From an uncultured bacterium (GTDB taxonomy: Bacteria > Bacteroidota > Bacteroidia > Bacteroidales > Bacteroidaceae), in the NCBI GenBank assembly GCA_946546825.1, contig CAMNOK010000002.1, positions 1 through 64,000 on the forward strand: a stretch of DNA of 64,000 bases, written 5' to 3'. The position numbers and the translations under genes are program-made. This document shows, piece after piece, positions 1-9,239 of this stretch; the first letter of the stretch is position 1; every line of letters begins with the position of its first letter. Under the pieces are notes generated by a model. It was given only the letters and a program-made list of their open reading frames with translations, searched no databases and was not told the DNA's origin.

Positions 1-2
1 TG

Positions 3-86
3 TATTTTTACGACTCCGGCTATGCGATGCGCTGCTATGGTACCAGCAAAGCAGGTATTAATAATTTAGGTATCGGGACACTTTGA
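3..86 (+). CDS. C-terminal end of a truncated CDS (...YFYDSGYAMRCYGTSKAGINNLGIGTL*), product unknown
   Basis: Open reading frame from the window edge to TGA at 84-86; too short to assign. Confidence 0.4.
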   Translation, partial: YFYDSGYAMRCYGTSKAGINNLGIGTL

Positions 87-198
87 ACAGGTTATTCGGA
101 CAGTGTGTCCGAGGCATCGGGATAGTGTGTCCGAGGCATCGGGACAAAGTGTCCGGGCCATTGGGACAGAGTGTCCGGGCCATCGGGACAAAGTGTCC
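67..198. repeat. 22-bp tandem array, 5 clear units plus one degenerate leading unit; consensus about GGGCCATCGGGACAAAGTGTCC
   Basis: Units at 89-110, 111-132, 133-154, 155-176, 177-198; each ends in the dyad GGACA-N3-TGTCC or a close variant. Confidence 0.9.
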
Positions 199-215
199 GG
201 AGGCCCTCCGGACAC
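193..215. repeat. Perfect inverted repeat GTGTCCGGAGG-C-CCTCCGGACAC
   Basis: 11-bp perfect arms around one base, directly at the end of the 22-bp array. Confidence 0.85.
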
Positions 216-421
216 CTCAGGGACCACAAATAGCTGCCGACGGTCAATAGAAGCCGACGACACTCAGGTAGTGGTCAATCCTGATGGGGTCGTTGTATTC
301 TAATCTGCGGGTGAGGCTTCTGATCCTTCAGCATATTTTTGCACTCACAAAGATACTAAATTTTCGGCCAAAAATCAAGATTTTCGAGCCTTAGAATTGT
401 GTTTTAAGAAATATTAACTCA

Positions 422-499
422 TTTCCTCATAATTTCCTCACACCTCACAAAGCCTTTATTCATCGGCCTTTCAGCTCGTGGAATGAGGAAATGAGGAAA
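422..499. repeat. Imperfect inverted repeat TTTCCTCATAATTTCCTCA ... TGAGGAAATGAGGAAA
   Basis: Left arm 422-440, right arm 484-499. Confidence 0.7.
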
Positions 500-719
500 A
501 AACTGAAAATAAAAATTTCTGGTTCGCGCACGCGCGCGAGAGAACTTTTTTTGCCCGGTAAATATCAACGCATTCACAACGAAGCGGAGGAAGAGCTTCC
601 AAAAACTTTAACAAAATTAATAAGCCCTGACTTTTTGCGGTATATTACACTTTTTTTACTAATCCTTTTTCCACATTGCCACTTTGATTTTTCGGATGCC
701 ATGAACTCCTTTTAGGTGT

Positions 720-739
720 GTTCTATTAATTAATAGAAC
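720..739. repeat. Perfect 20-bp palindrome GTTCTATTAATTAATAGAAC
   Basis: Self-complementary by inspection, upstream of the 819 CDS. Confidence 0.8.
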
Positions 740-785
740 CTACCTTAAATTTAAAGATTTTGTGCTACGAATAAAAATTAATGTG

Positions 786-794
786 TAAATTTGC
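786..794 (+). promoter_or_regulatory. Bacteroidota -7 element TAAATTTGC
   Basis: Match to TAnnTTTGY, 25 nt upstream of ATG 819. Confidence 0.5.
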
Positions 795-818
795 ACTCAG
801 AAACAAACTTCGGTATTT

Positions 819-1889
819 ATGGCGCACAAGGAAATTACGTTTGATACATTTATCAGAGGTTTCATGTTGGTCGTTTTGGTGACAGGCATCGTGATGCTAT
901 TACATCGTTTGAGTAGCGTTTTGTTGCCCTTCTTTTTGGCATGGCTGATTGCCTACCTGTTGTTTCCTATGGTCAGGTTTTTTCAGTATCGTCTCCACAT
1001 GAAGTATCGCATATTGGGGATTCTCAGTGCTTTTGTCGTGGTAGGTGCGACGTTGACGATAGCGTTTATGCTAATCGTGCCGCCAATGGTAGAAGAGGCT
1101 TTCCGGGTGAAGGACCTTTTGGTTGATTATATCGAGAACGACCACATGATGAGCAACATTCCGAGCCGTGTGCAAGAATATCTGCGTGAGAACCTCACCA
1201 GCGAACAGGTGAAGGCCATTGTGACGCAAGATGGCTTTATGAGCAGCTTGAAGGATGCGTTGCCGCATGTGTGGGGATTGGTCACACAGTCGGTCAATGC
1301 CCTCTCGGGTCTGTTCTCCCTGACGATGGTGGTGCTCTACACCTTATTTATATTGTTAGATTATGAGCGCTTGTGCGAGGGGTGGCCCAATCTTTTGCCC
1401 GAGCGAATGCGAAGCTTTGCCGTTCAGTTGGTAGGTGATGTGGAAGAAGGCATGAACAAATATTTTCGTGGTCAGGCATGTGTGGCCTTCTGTGTGGGCG
1501 TGTTGTTCAGCATAGGTTTTCTGATTATAGACTTCCCGATGGCGGTAGGGCTGGGCATGTTCATAGGCTTACTGAACATGGTTCCCTATCTACAGCTGGT
1601 CGGTTTCTTGCCCACCATTCTGTTGGCCATCGTCAAGGCGGCCGATACGGGGCAGAGCTTTTGGGTCATCATGCTGATGGCAGTGGCTGTGTTTGCTGTC
1701 GTCCAACTGATTCAAGATATGTTCCTTACACCGAAGATTATGGGTAAGGTCATGGGGCTGAACTCGGCCATTATACTTCTTTCCCTCTCAATTTGGGGCG
1801 CTTTGCTTGGCATGTTGGGAATGATTATTGCCCTGCCGCTGACAACGCTCCTGTTGACCTACTATCAGAAGTATGTCATCAAGAAGTAA
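819..1889 (+). CDS. AI-2E family transporter / PerM-like permease
   Basis: 356 aa, multiple TM helices, family-typical GLLNMVPYLQ and DMFLTPKIMGKVMGLN motifs. Confidence 0.85.
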   Translation: MAHKEITFDTFIRGFMLVVLVTGIVMLLHRLSSVLLPFFLAWLIAYLLFPMVRFFQYRLHMKYRILGILSAFVVVGATLTIAFMLIVPPMVEEAFRVKDLLVDYIENDHMMSNIPSRVQEYLRENLTSEQVKAIVTQDGFMSSLKDALPHVWGLVTQSVNALSGLFSLTMVVLYTLFILLDYERLCEGWPNLLPERMRSFAVQLVGDVEEGMNKYFRGQACVAFCVGVLFSIGFLIIDFPMAVGLGMFIGLLNMVPYLQLVGFLPTILLAIVKAADTGQSFWVIMLMAVAVFAVVQLIQDMFLTPKIMGKVMGLNSAIILLSLSIWGALLGMLGMIIALPLTTLLLTYYQKYVIKK

Positions 1890-2910
1890 TCTCTCCGGCT
1901 ATACTTTGCTCCATGAGATGGCTGATGGTTTCGTTGTCGCCGGCGTATGTGCCGTGTAGGTGCATGAGTTTGGTGACAGCAGCCTCCACGGTGCTATCAT
2001 AGCCGCTGATGACGCCGGCATCTTTCAGTTGAAACCCAGTGTCATAGCGGTTCATTTCTACAAAACCTGCAATACATTGGCTGATGTTCACGACAGTGAC
2101 ACCCCTTAGCGTGGCATTTCTGAGGAGCCTCAGTAACCATTGACTCTGCGGGGCATTGCCACTGCCGAAGCTTCTCATGACGATGGCCTTGAGACCGGGT
2201 ACATTGAGCATTTGTTCAACGATGTTTTCCTGAATGCCGGGAAAGAGGGAAAAGACGGCCACGTTGGTGTCCATGTTGAGGTGGGGCGTCGGTGGTCTTT
2301 TGTAGTCAGGACAGAGGATGTGGTGGCCGTGGAAGTTGAATGTCACGCCGGCATCGCAAAGATGAGGATAGTTGAATGACTCAAAAGCGTGAAAGCCGTC
2401 AGCGTTAATTTTCGTAGAGCGATTGCCGCGAAGCAACCTTCCGCTAAAGTAGATACATACTTCAGGCACCATGGGCCTGCCGTCTTCGCTATAGGTGGTA
2501 GCCAGTTCGAGACTTGTCACAAGGTTCTCCTTGCCGTCAGTTCGTGGTTGTCCGATTGGCAACTGGCTGCCGGTGAGGATAACAGGTTTTGTCAGGTTGC
2601 CCAACATGAAGGAAAGAGCGGCTGCGGTATAGGCCATCGTGTCGGTTCCGTGCAGGACAACGAAGCCGTCGTAATTGTCAAAACGAGAAATAATCAGTGT
2701 GGCCAGCTGTTTCCATATCTCAGGTGACATGTCACTGGAGTCAATGGGAGTGGCAAATTGTTCTATGTCAATCTGGATCTTGAGATATTTCAATTCGTGA
2801 ACGTCCCTGAGCAAATGGGTGAAGTTCAGGGGCTCGAGAGCGCCTGTGACAGGATTCTTTCCCATACCAATGGTGCCACCCGTATAAATGAGAAGTACTT
2901 TGTTTGTCAT
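1879..2910 (-). CDS. ansA: Type I L-asparaginase
   Basis: 343 aa; LLIYTGGTIGM and VLHGTDTMAYTAAALSFML motifs. Confidence 0.92.
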   Translation of the reverse strand: MTNKVLLIYTGGTIGMGKNPVTGALEPLNFTHLLRDVHELKYLKIQIDIEQFATPIDSSDMSPEIWKQLATLIISRFDNYDGFVVLHGTDTMAYTAAALSFMLGNLTKPVILTGSQLPIGQPRTDGKENLVTSLELATTYSEDGRPMVPEVCIYFSGRLLRGNRSTKINADGFHAFESFNYPHLCDAGVTFNFHGHHILCPDYKRPPTPHLNMDTNVAVFSLFPGIQENIVEQMLNVPGLKAIVMRSFGSGNAPQSQWLLRLLRNATLRGVTVVNISQCIAGFVEMNRYDTGFQLKDAGVISGYDSTVEAAVTKLMHLHGTYAGDNETISHLMEQSIAGEITS

Positions 2911-2949
2911 AGAAATCTGTCAGAAAAAGAGATTTTATGTATAACTTGT

Positions 2950-2981
2950 GCAAATATAGTTTAATTTTCCTGCCATTCAAA
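2950..2981 (-). promoter_or_regulatory. Putative promoter for ansA: TTTG-N19-TATATTTGC (minus strand)
   Basis: Plus-strand GCAAATATA 2950-2958 and CAAA 2978-2981. Confidence 0.6.
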
Positions 2982-2991
2982 AAAAAAACTG

Positions 2992-3000
2992 TATTTTTGC
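2992..3000 (+). promoter_or_regulatory. -7 element TATTTTTGC upstream of uxaC
   Basis: TAnnTTTGC match 32 nt before ATG 3032. Confidence 0.5.
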
Positions 3001-3031
3001 AACAAGAATCTTAAATAAAAAGTCTATTTAC

Positions 3032-4435
3032 ATGAAAGAGTTTATGGATGAAAACTTCCTGCTTGATACACAAACTGCGCAGGAACTCTACCACAACCAC
3101 GCGGCTAAGATGCCGATCATTGACTATCATTGTCACCTCGACCCGAAGATGGTTGCAGAAGACCATCAGTTTAGAAACATCACGGAGCTGTGGCTTGGTG
3201 GCGACCACTACAAGTGGCGTGCTATGCGTACCAATGGGGTGGAAGAGCGCTTCTGCACCGGGAAAGACACCTCCGACTGGGAGAAGTTTGAGAAGTGGGC
3301 AGAGACCGTTCCCTATACCTTTCGCAACCCTCTGTACCACTGGACACATCTGGAGTTGCGGACAGCCTTTGGCATCAAGAAACTACTCTCTCCCAAGACG
3401 GCGCGTGAAATCTATGACGAATGCAACGAGAGACTGAAGGAACCAGAGTTCACTGCCCGTGGCTTGATGCGCAAATATCATGTGGAATGTGTCTGCACAA
3501 CCGACGACCCCGTTGATGATCTTTACTATCATCAGCAGGTGCGTCATGATGGCTTTGAAATCAAGATGATACCCGCATGGCGCCCAGACAAAGCCATGAA
3601 CATCGAGAAACCGGAGTTCGGCAACTATGTGGAGAAGCTGAGCGAAACTGCCAAGATGGACATCAGAACCTTTGCCGACATGATGGATGCGCTTCAGAAG
3701 CGTCATGACTTCTTCCACGAAAACGGTTGCCGGTTAAGCGACCATGGCATAGAGGAATTCTACGACGAGCCTTACACTGATTCTCAAATAGATGTCATCT
3801 TTGAGAAAGCCATGCGTCATCAGAAGCTTTCGGCACTCGAGACGCGTCAATATAAGAACTGCTTCCTGACCCGCATGGCAGAAATGGACAATGATGCCGG
3901 ATGGAGTCAGCAATACCACTATGGTGCTATTCGCGACAACAATGCTGCCATGTATGAGCAGTTGGGGCCCGACACAGGCTTCGATTCTATCGGTGAGTTC
4001 AATACAGCAAGGGCCATGAGTCATTTCCTGGACGGATTGAATCAAAGGGGGAAGCTGACGCGAACCATCATCTACACCCTCAACCCCTGTGCCAACGAGG
4101 TTGTGGCTACCATGTTAGGTAACTTCCAGGACGGCTCCTGCCCCGGAAAAATACAGTTTGGCTCTGGCTGGTGGTTCAACGACCAGCTGGATGGAATGAC
4201 TCGCCAGATGAATGCGTTGTCGGTGCTTGGACTTCTCAGCCGTTTCGTGGGCATGCTTACAGACTCTCGCTCTTTCCTCAGCTATCCGCGACATGAGTAT
4301 TTCCGCCGTCTGCTCTGCAACTTGCTGGGTAACGACGTTGAACGCGGCCTGCTTCCCAACGACAGGGAAACACTCTCCCGCATGGTGGAAGATATCTCCT
4401 ACAACAATGCAAGGAAATATTTTAATTTCTATTAG
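3032..4435 (+). CDS. uxaC: Glucuronate isomerase
   Basis: 467 aa; MPIIDYHCHLDP, CTTDDPVDDL, GSGWWFNDQ motifs. Confidence 0.95.
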   Translation: MKEFMDENFLLDTQTAQELYHNHAAKMPIIDYHCHLDPKMVAEDHQFRNITELWLGGDHYKWRAMRTNGVEERFCTGKDTSDWEKFEKWAETVPYTFRNPLYHWTHLELRTAFGIKKLLSPKTAREIYDECNERLKEPEFTARGLMRKYHVECVCTTDDPVDDLYYHQQVRHDGFEIKMIPAWRPDKAMNIEKPEFGNYVEKLSETAKMDIRTFADMMDALQKRHDFFHENGCRLSDHGIEEFYDEPYTDSQIDVIFEKAMRHQKLSALETRQYKNCFLTRMAEMDNDAGWSQQYHYGAIRDNNAAMYEQLGPDTGFDSIGEFNTARAMSHFLDGLNQRGKLTRTIIYTLNPCANEVVATMLGNFQDGSCPGKIQFGSGWWFNDQLDGMTRQMNALSVLGLLSRFVGMLTDSRSFLSYPRHEYFRRLLCNLLGNDVERGLLPNDRETLSRMVEDISYNNARKYFNFY

Positions 4436-4440
4436 AAATC

Positions 4441-4473
4441 TTTGCCAATATCAAAAAATAGTAGTAATTTTGC
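4441..4473 (+). promoter_or_regulatory. Promoter TTTG-N20-TAATTTTGC
   Basis: TTTG 4441-4444, TAATTTTGC 4465-4473; supports CDS start at 4505 rather than 4442. Confidence 0.65.
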
Positions 4474-4504
4474 GGAGAAAATCACTGAAACGTTAAAGAA
4501 AGAT

Positions 4505-5314
4505 ATGAAAAAGCTATGCAACAAGATGGCAGTCATCATGATGGCTGTTGTGATGGCAGGATGCTCGGGTAGCAAACAAATTGCCTATTTCCAGAACATA
4601 GATAACATTGACTTGTCGCAGTCGAAAGGCCTCTACGACGCCAAGATCATGCCGAAAGACGCCTTAACCATTACGGTCAGCGCCAGCAACCCCGACGCCG
4701 TGCGTATGTTCAACCTCTCGGTGTCAAAGCCACTGAACCCATTGAGTAGCCAGACGTTGAGCTCAAGTGGATATGGTACGCTGCTGCCTTACCTGGTTGA
4801 CAACGAAGGTGACATCAACTTTCCAATGTTGGGACGCCTGCATGTAGCTGGCTTGACCAAGCGCGAATGTGAAACCATGATTGAAGAGAAGGTTCAACCT
4901 TATCTACAGTCGTCTGAGCGGCCGGTCGTTACGGTTAATATGTCGAGCTTCCGCGTGACGGTTATCGGTGAGGTAGGACACTCGGCAGTAATTCCTGTGA
5001 CAACAGAGAAGATGAGCATTATCGAGGCCTTATCTACAGCGGGCGACCTCTCTATCTACGGTAAGCGTCAGAACATCATGCTGATTCGCGAGGATGCCAC
5101 CGGACAGAAGAGTGCCCACCGCATTGACTTGACCGACGGAAATCTGTTCAATTCACCGTATTATTACCTTCAGCAGAACGACATCATCTATGTTGAGCCC
5201 AATACGGTGAAGGCAAAGAACTCCAGCATCGGCCAATCGACAACAATTTGGTTCTCCTTTATCGGTATCGTAACATCAGTAGCTTCACTACTTGTAAACA
5301 TTCTTAGAGACTAA
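4505..5314 (+). CDS. Polysaccharide biosynthesis/export lipoprotein (Wza-like, SLBB)
   Basis: Lipoprotein signal MKKLCNKMAVIMMAVVMAGCSG; PKDALTITVSA... export domain; C-terminal TM. Confidence 0.85.
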   Translation: MKKLCNKMAVIMMAVVMAGCSGSKQIAYFQNIDNIDLSQSKGLYDAKIMPKDALTITVSASNPDAVRMFNLSVSKPLNPLSSQTLSSSGYGTLLPYLVDNEGDINFPMLGRLHVAGLTKRECETMIEEKVQPYLQSSERPVVTVNMSSFRVTVIGEVGHSAVIPVTTEKMSIIEALSTAGDLSIYGKRQNIMLIREDATGQKSAHRIDLTDGNLFNSPYYYLQQNDIIYVEPNTVKAKNSSIGQSTTIWFSFIGIVTSVASLLVNILRD

Positions 5315-5335
5315 ATAAGATAATAAAAAAATATG

Positions 5336-5392
5336 AAGGATGAAGAATTTATAACAACCTCAGCGCTTGTTACCATTCTTCATCCTTTTTTT
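5336..5392 (+). terminator. Intrinsic terminator AAGGATGAAGAAT...ATTCTTCATCCTTTTTTT
   Basis: 13-bp perfect stem, inner TAACAA/TTGTTA stem, T tract. Confidence 0.85.
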
Positions 5393-5474
5393 ATATGATA
5401 GCATTGACAACACATAAAGTATAGACTTTGGCGACATCTAACAAACACAACAACATTTAATACAAATTAATTAT

Positions 5475-7319
5475 ATGTGCGGAATCGTAGGTTACATAGG
5501 TCATCAAGATGCCTATCCCATCTTGATTAAAGGACTAAAAAGATTGGAATACAGAGGCTATGACAGTGCCGGCGTGGCACTCATCAACGACGACAAGTCG
5601 TTGAATGTCTATAAAGCAAAGGGAAAGGTAGCCGACTTAGAAGACTATTGCAAAGACAAGAACGTGAGTGGCAGCATAGGTATAGCTCATACTCGATGGG
5701 CAACCCACGGAGAGCCTTCTTCCGTCAATGCCCATCCACATTATTCTGAGTCAAAGAATCTGGCCATCATTCATAATGGTATCATAGAGAACTATGCTGA
5801 TTTGAAGTCCAATCTCATGGAACGTGGTGTAAACTTCCGCTCTGAAACCGACACCGAGGTACTCGTGCAGTTGGTGGAATACATTATGGTAAAGAAAGAC
5901 CTCGATCTGCTGACAGCTGTTCAGGTGGCTCTCCACCAGGTAATAGGTGCCTATGCTATCGCCATTATTGACAAGCGGGTGCCCAACCAGATTATCGCTG
6001 CTCGCAAGCAAAGTCCCCTTGTGGTAGGTATCGGCGACCAAGAATTCTTCTTGGGTTCCGACGCAAGTCCGATTGTAGAATACACCGATAAAGTCGTCTA
6101 TTTGGAAGATGGCAACATCGCCGTTATGCGTCTTGGAGAAGAACTGAAAGTCGTTGACATCTACAATGACGAACAGATACTCAGCGTCAAGACCGTGGAT
6201 ATCGATCTCGGACAGATTGAGAAGGGCGGCTTCCCTCATTTCATGTTGAAGGAGATTTTTGAACAACCGGAAAGTCTTACGACCTGCATGCGCGGGCGTA
6301 TTAATGCTGAAGCCACTGAGGTGAAACTTTCTGCTGTCATCGACTATAGAGAGCAACTGCTCAACGCCAAGCGTTTCATCATTGTTGCCTGCGGCACCTC
6401 CTGGCATGCCGGGCTCATTGGCAAACAGATGATAGAAACCCTCTGCCGCATACCCGTAGAGGTGGAATATGCATCAGAGTTTCGCTACCGAAACCCTGTC
6501 GTAGGAAAAGGCGATGTCGTGATAGCTGTCTCTCAAAGTGGTGAGACGGCCGACACCCTTGCAGCCGTTGAACTGGCCAAGAAAAACGGCGCCTTCATTT
6601 ACGGCATCTGTAACGCCATAGGCTCCAGCATACCCCGTGCAACAGACACTGGCAGCTACATCCATGTAGGACCTGAAATCGGTGTCGCTTCTACCAAAGC
6701 CTTTACGGGACAGGTGACGGTGCTTACCATGTTGGCTCTCGCCATAGCCAAAGAGAAAGGAAGTTTGACGGAAGAAGAATACCTCGACATTGTCAAAGGC
6801 CTTAATAGGATTCCCGAGCTGATGAAGACAGTACTGGCATTGAATGACCGTATTGCTGATCTGAGTCGAACTTTCACCTACGCCAGAAACTTTCTCTATC
6901 TTGGCCGTGGCTTTAGCTATCCAGTAGCTCTTGAAGGCGCTTTGAAACTGAAGGAAATCAGTTATATCCACGCTGAAGGCTATCCAGCAGCCGAGATGAA
7001 ACATGGCCCCATAGCATTGATTGACTCCGACATGCCCGTTGTTGTCATCGCTACACATAACGCCATGTATGAGAAAGTGCTGAGCAACATACAGGAAATT
7101 AAGGCTCGTAGCGGAAAGGTCATTGCTCTTGTCACCCAAGGAGACGAAACCATCAGCAAGATTGCAGACGAGGTGCTGGAACTCCCGAATGTTCAAGAGT
7201 GCCTCGAGCCGCTGATAGCAACGATACCTCTCCAGATGCTGGCCTATCATGTGGCTGTATGCAAGGGAAAGAATGTCGATCAGCCGAGAAATCTCGCAAA
7301 GTCTGTGACTGTAGAATAA
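5475..7319 (+). CDS. glmS: Glutamine--fructose-6-phosphate aminotransferase (isomerizing)
   Basis: 614 aa; MCGIVGYIGHQDA Ntn domain plus SIS domains, C-terminal PRNLAKSVTVE. Confidence 0.97.
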   Translation: MCGIVGYIGHQDAYPILIKGLKRLEYRGYDSAGVALINDDKSLNVYKAKGKVADLEDYCKDKNVSGSIGIAHTRWATHGEPSSVNAHPHYSESKNLAIIHNGIIENYADLKSNLMERGVNFRSETDTEVLVQLVEYIMVKKDLDLLTAVQVALHQVIGAYAIAIIDKRVPNQIIAARKQSPLVVGIGDQEFFLGSDASPIVEYTDKVVYLEDGNIAVMRLGEELKVVDIYNDEQILSVKTVDIDLGQIEKGGFPHFMLKEIFEQPESLTTCMRGRINAEATEVKLSAVIDYREQLLNAKRFIIVACGTSWHAGLIGKQMIETLCRIPVEVEYASEFRYRNPVVGKGDVVIAVSQSGETADTLAAVELAKKNGAFIYGICNAIGSSIPRATDTGSYIHVGPEIGVASTKAFTGQVTVLTMLALAIAKEKGSLTEEEYLDIVKGLNRIPELMKTVLALNDRIADLSRTFTYARNFLYLGRGFSYPVALEGALKLKEISYIHAEGYPAAEMKHGPIALIDSDMPVVVIATHNAMYEKVLSNIQEIKARSGKVIALVTQGDETISKIADEVLELPNVQECLEPLIATIPLQMLAYHVAVCKGKNVDQPRNLAKSVTVE

Positions 7320-7335
7320 CTATATAATTTAATGT

Positions 7336-9231
7336 ATGGAAACATTAAAGCATGAGTGCGGTGTTGCCATGATCAGGCTTCTGAAGCCATTAGATTACTA
7401 TCAGAAGAAGTATGGAACCTGGATGTACGGGTTGAATAGGCTTTACCTGATGATGGAGAAACAGCACAACCGCGGACAGGAAGGTGCCGGTATGGCCTGT
7501 GTGAAACTGAATGTGGAACCTGGTAATGAATACATGTTTCGTGAGCGTGCTGAAGGTAAAGACGCCATCACGGAAATCTTCGGACATGTGCAGAAGCAGT
7601 TTAAGGGTCTTGCTCCCGAACAGCTTTCTGATGCCGAGTATGCTAAGAAGAACCTTCCGTTTGCCGGTGAGATTTATATGGGACATTTGCGCTATTCCAC
7701 AACGGGAAAGAGCGGATTGACCTATGTGCACCCGTTCTTGAGACGTAACAACTGGCAGGCAAAGAACCTCTGTCTCTGCGGCAATTTCAACATGACGAAC
7801 ATTGACGAGATATTTGAGAAACTGACCCTTCAGGGACAATATCCGAGAATCTACAGCGATAGCAACATCATGCTGGAATACCTGGGACATCGGCTCGACC
7901 GAGAGGTGGAACGCAACTTTGTCAATGCACAAAAGCTGGGCTATGCCAACCTCGACATCACCCGCTATATTGAGGAAAACGTGCAGATGGGCAACGTCTT
8001 GAAAACCTCGATGCCGGATTTCGATGGTGGCTATGTCGTCTGTGGCATGACAGGAAGCGGTGAAATGTTTTCCATGCGTGATCCTTGGGGCATCCGCCCT
8101 GCCTACTATTATCAGGATGAGGAAATGGTGGTGCTGGCCAGTGAGAGACCTGTCCTGCAAACCACTTTCAATATTTCTTGTGACGATATCCTAGAGTTGC
8201 AACCCGGATCAGCGCTGATGGTTAAGCGTGATGGCAGCGTGCATATCGAAACCGTCATTGAACAGAAAACCAAAAGTGCCTGCTCCTTTGAGCGTATTTA
8301 TTTCAGCCGCGGTAACGACCGCGATATCTATCAGGAGCGCAAGCAACTTGGCAAGCAGCTCACCCAGCCGGTCTTGCAAGCCATCGGCGGCGATACCAAC
8401 AACACTGTATTCTCCTATATTCCCAATACAGCAGAGGTTGCTTTCTATGGTTTGCTGGACGGCTTCAAACAGTATGTCAATGAGCAGAAGATACAGCGCA
8501 TAGAACAGTTGAATCATATCCCGACAAGGAAGGAACTGGAAGAAATCCTAAACGACTATGTGCGTAGCGAGAAGGTTGCCTGGAAGGACATCAAGCTACG
8601 CACCTTCATTACGGAAGGCAATTCACGCAACGACCTTGCCTCCCATGTCTATGACATCACCTATGAGAGCGTACGACCATATCTGGACAATCTTGTTGTC
8701 ATTGACGACTCCATCGTCCGTGGTACGACGCTTAGAGAGAGCATCTTCCGCATTCTCGACCGTCTGCACCCCAAGAAGATTATCGTTGTCTCCAGTGCAC
8801 CCCAGATTCGTTATCCCGATTACTACGGCATTGATATGGCTCGTCTGGAAGAGTTCTGCGTATTTCGTGCCACCATCGAGTTGCTGAAACAACGCAACAT
8901 GCACCAGCTGATTATCGACACCTACTATCATTGTAAGGAAGAACTCCGAAAGCCTAAGGAGGAGATGCGCAACTGTGTGAAAGACATCTACAAACCGTTC
9001 TCCGTTGATGTTATCAACCAGAAGATTGTGCAGATGTTGTTGCCTGAGGGCATGCAGACACCCGTAGAGTTGGTGTTCCAGTCAATCGAAGGGCTGCATG
9101 AAGCTTGCCCCGAACATCTTGGTGATTGGTATTTTACGGGCGATTTCCCCACACCTGGAGGTATTAGGCTTTGTAACCAGGCCTATATCAACTATATAGA
9201 GAAATACTACCAGTTTGAACAGAAATTCTAA
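7336..9231 (+). CDS. Amidophosphoribosyltransferase-like class II glutamine amidotransferase (long form)
   Basis: 631 aa; METLKHECGVAM N-terminus, HNRGQEGAGM, PRPP loop VVIDDSIVRGTT. Confidence 0.85.
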   Translation: METLKHECGVAMIRLLKPLDYYQKKYGTWMYGLNRLYLMMEKQHNRGQEGAGMACVKLNVEPGNEYMFRERAEGKDAITEIFGHVQKQFKGLAPEQLSDAEYAKKNLPFAGEIYMGHLRYSTTGKSGLTYVHPFLRRNNWQAKNLCLCGNFNMTNIDEIFEKLTLQGQYPRIYSDSNIMLEYLGHRLDREVERNFVNAQKLGYANLDITRYIEENVQMGNVLKTSMPDFDGGYVVCGMTGSGEMFSMRDPWGIRPAYYYQDEEMVVLASERPVLQTTFNISCDDILELQPGSALMVKRDGSVHIETVIEQKTKSACSFERIYFSRGNDRDIYQERKQLGKQLTQPVLQAIGGDTNNTVFSYIPNTAEVAFYGLLDGFKQYVNEQKIQRIEQLNHIPTRKELEEILNDYVRSEKVAWKDIKLRTFITEGNSRNDLASHVYDITYESVRPYLDNLVVIDDSIVRGTTLRESIFRILDRLHPKKIIVVSSAPQIRYPDYYGIDMARLEEFCVFRATIELLKQRNMHQLIIDTYYHCKEELRKPKEEMRNCVKDIYKPFSVDVINQKIVQMLLPEGMQTPVELVFQSIEGLHEACPEHLGDWYFTGDFPTPGGIRLCNQAYINYIEKYYQFEQKF

Positions 9232-9239
9232 GTGTAAAT

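Noticed and set aside
67-198. CRISPR array at the left edge
   Set aside because: 22-bp units are contiguous with no unique spacers and no cas genes are in the window.
103-303. ORFs 103-303 (+) and 66-263 (-) as genes
   Set aside because: Composed mostly of the 22-bp repeat, which is read in shifting frames.
5751-8160. Long antisense ORFs within glmS, purF-like, carB and other genes
   Set aside because: Fully embedded opposite well-supported conserved genes; expected from codon bias.
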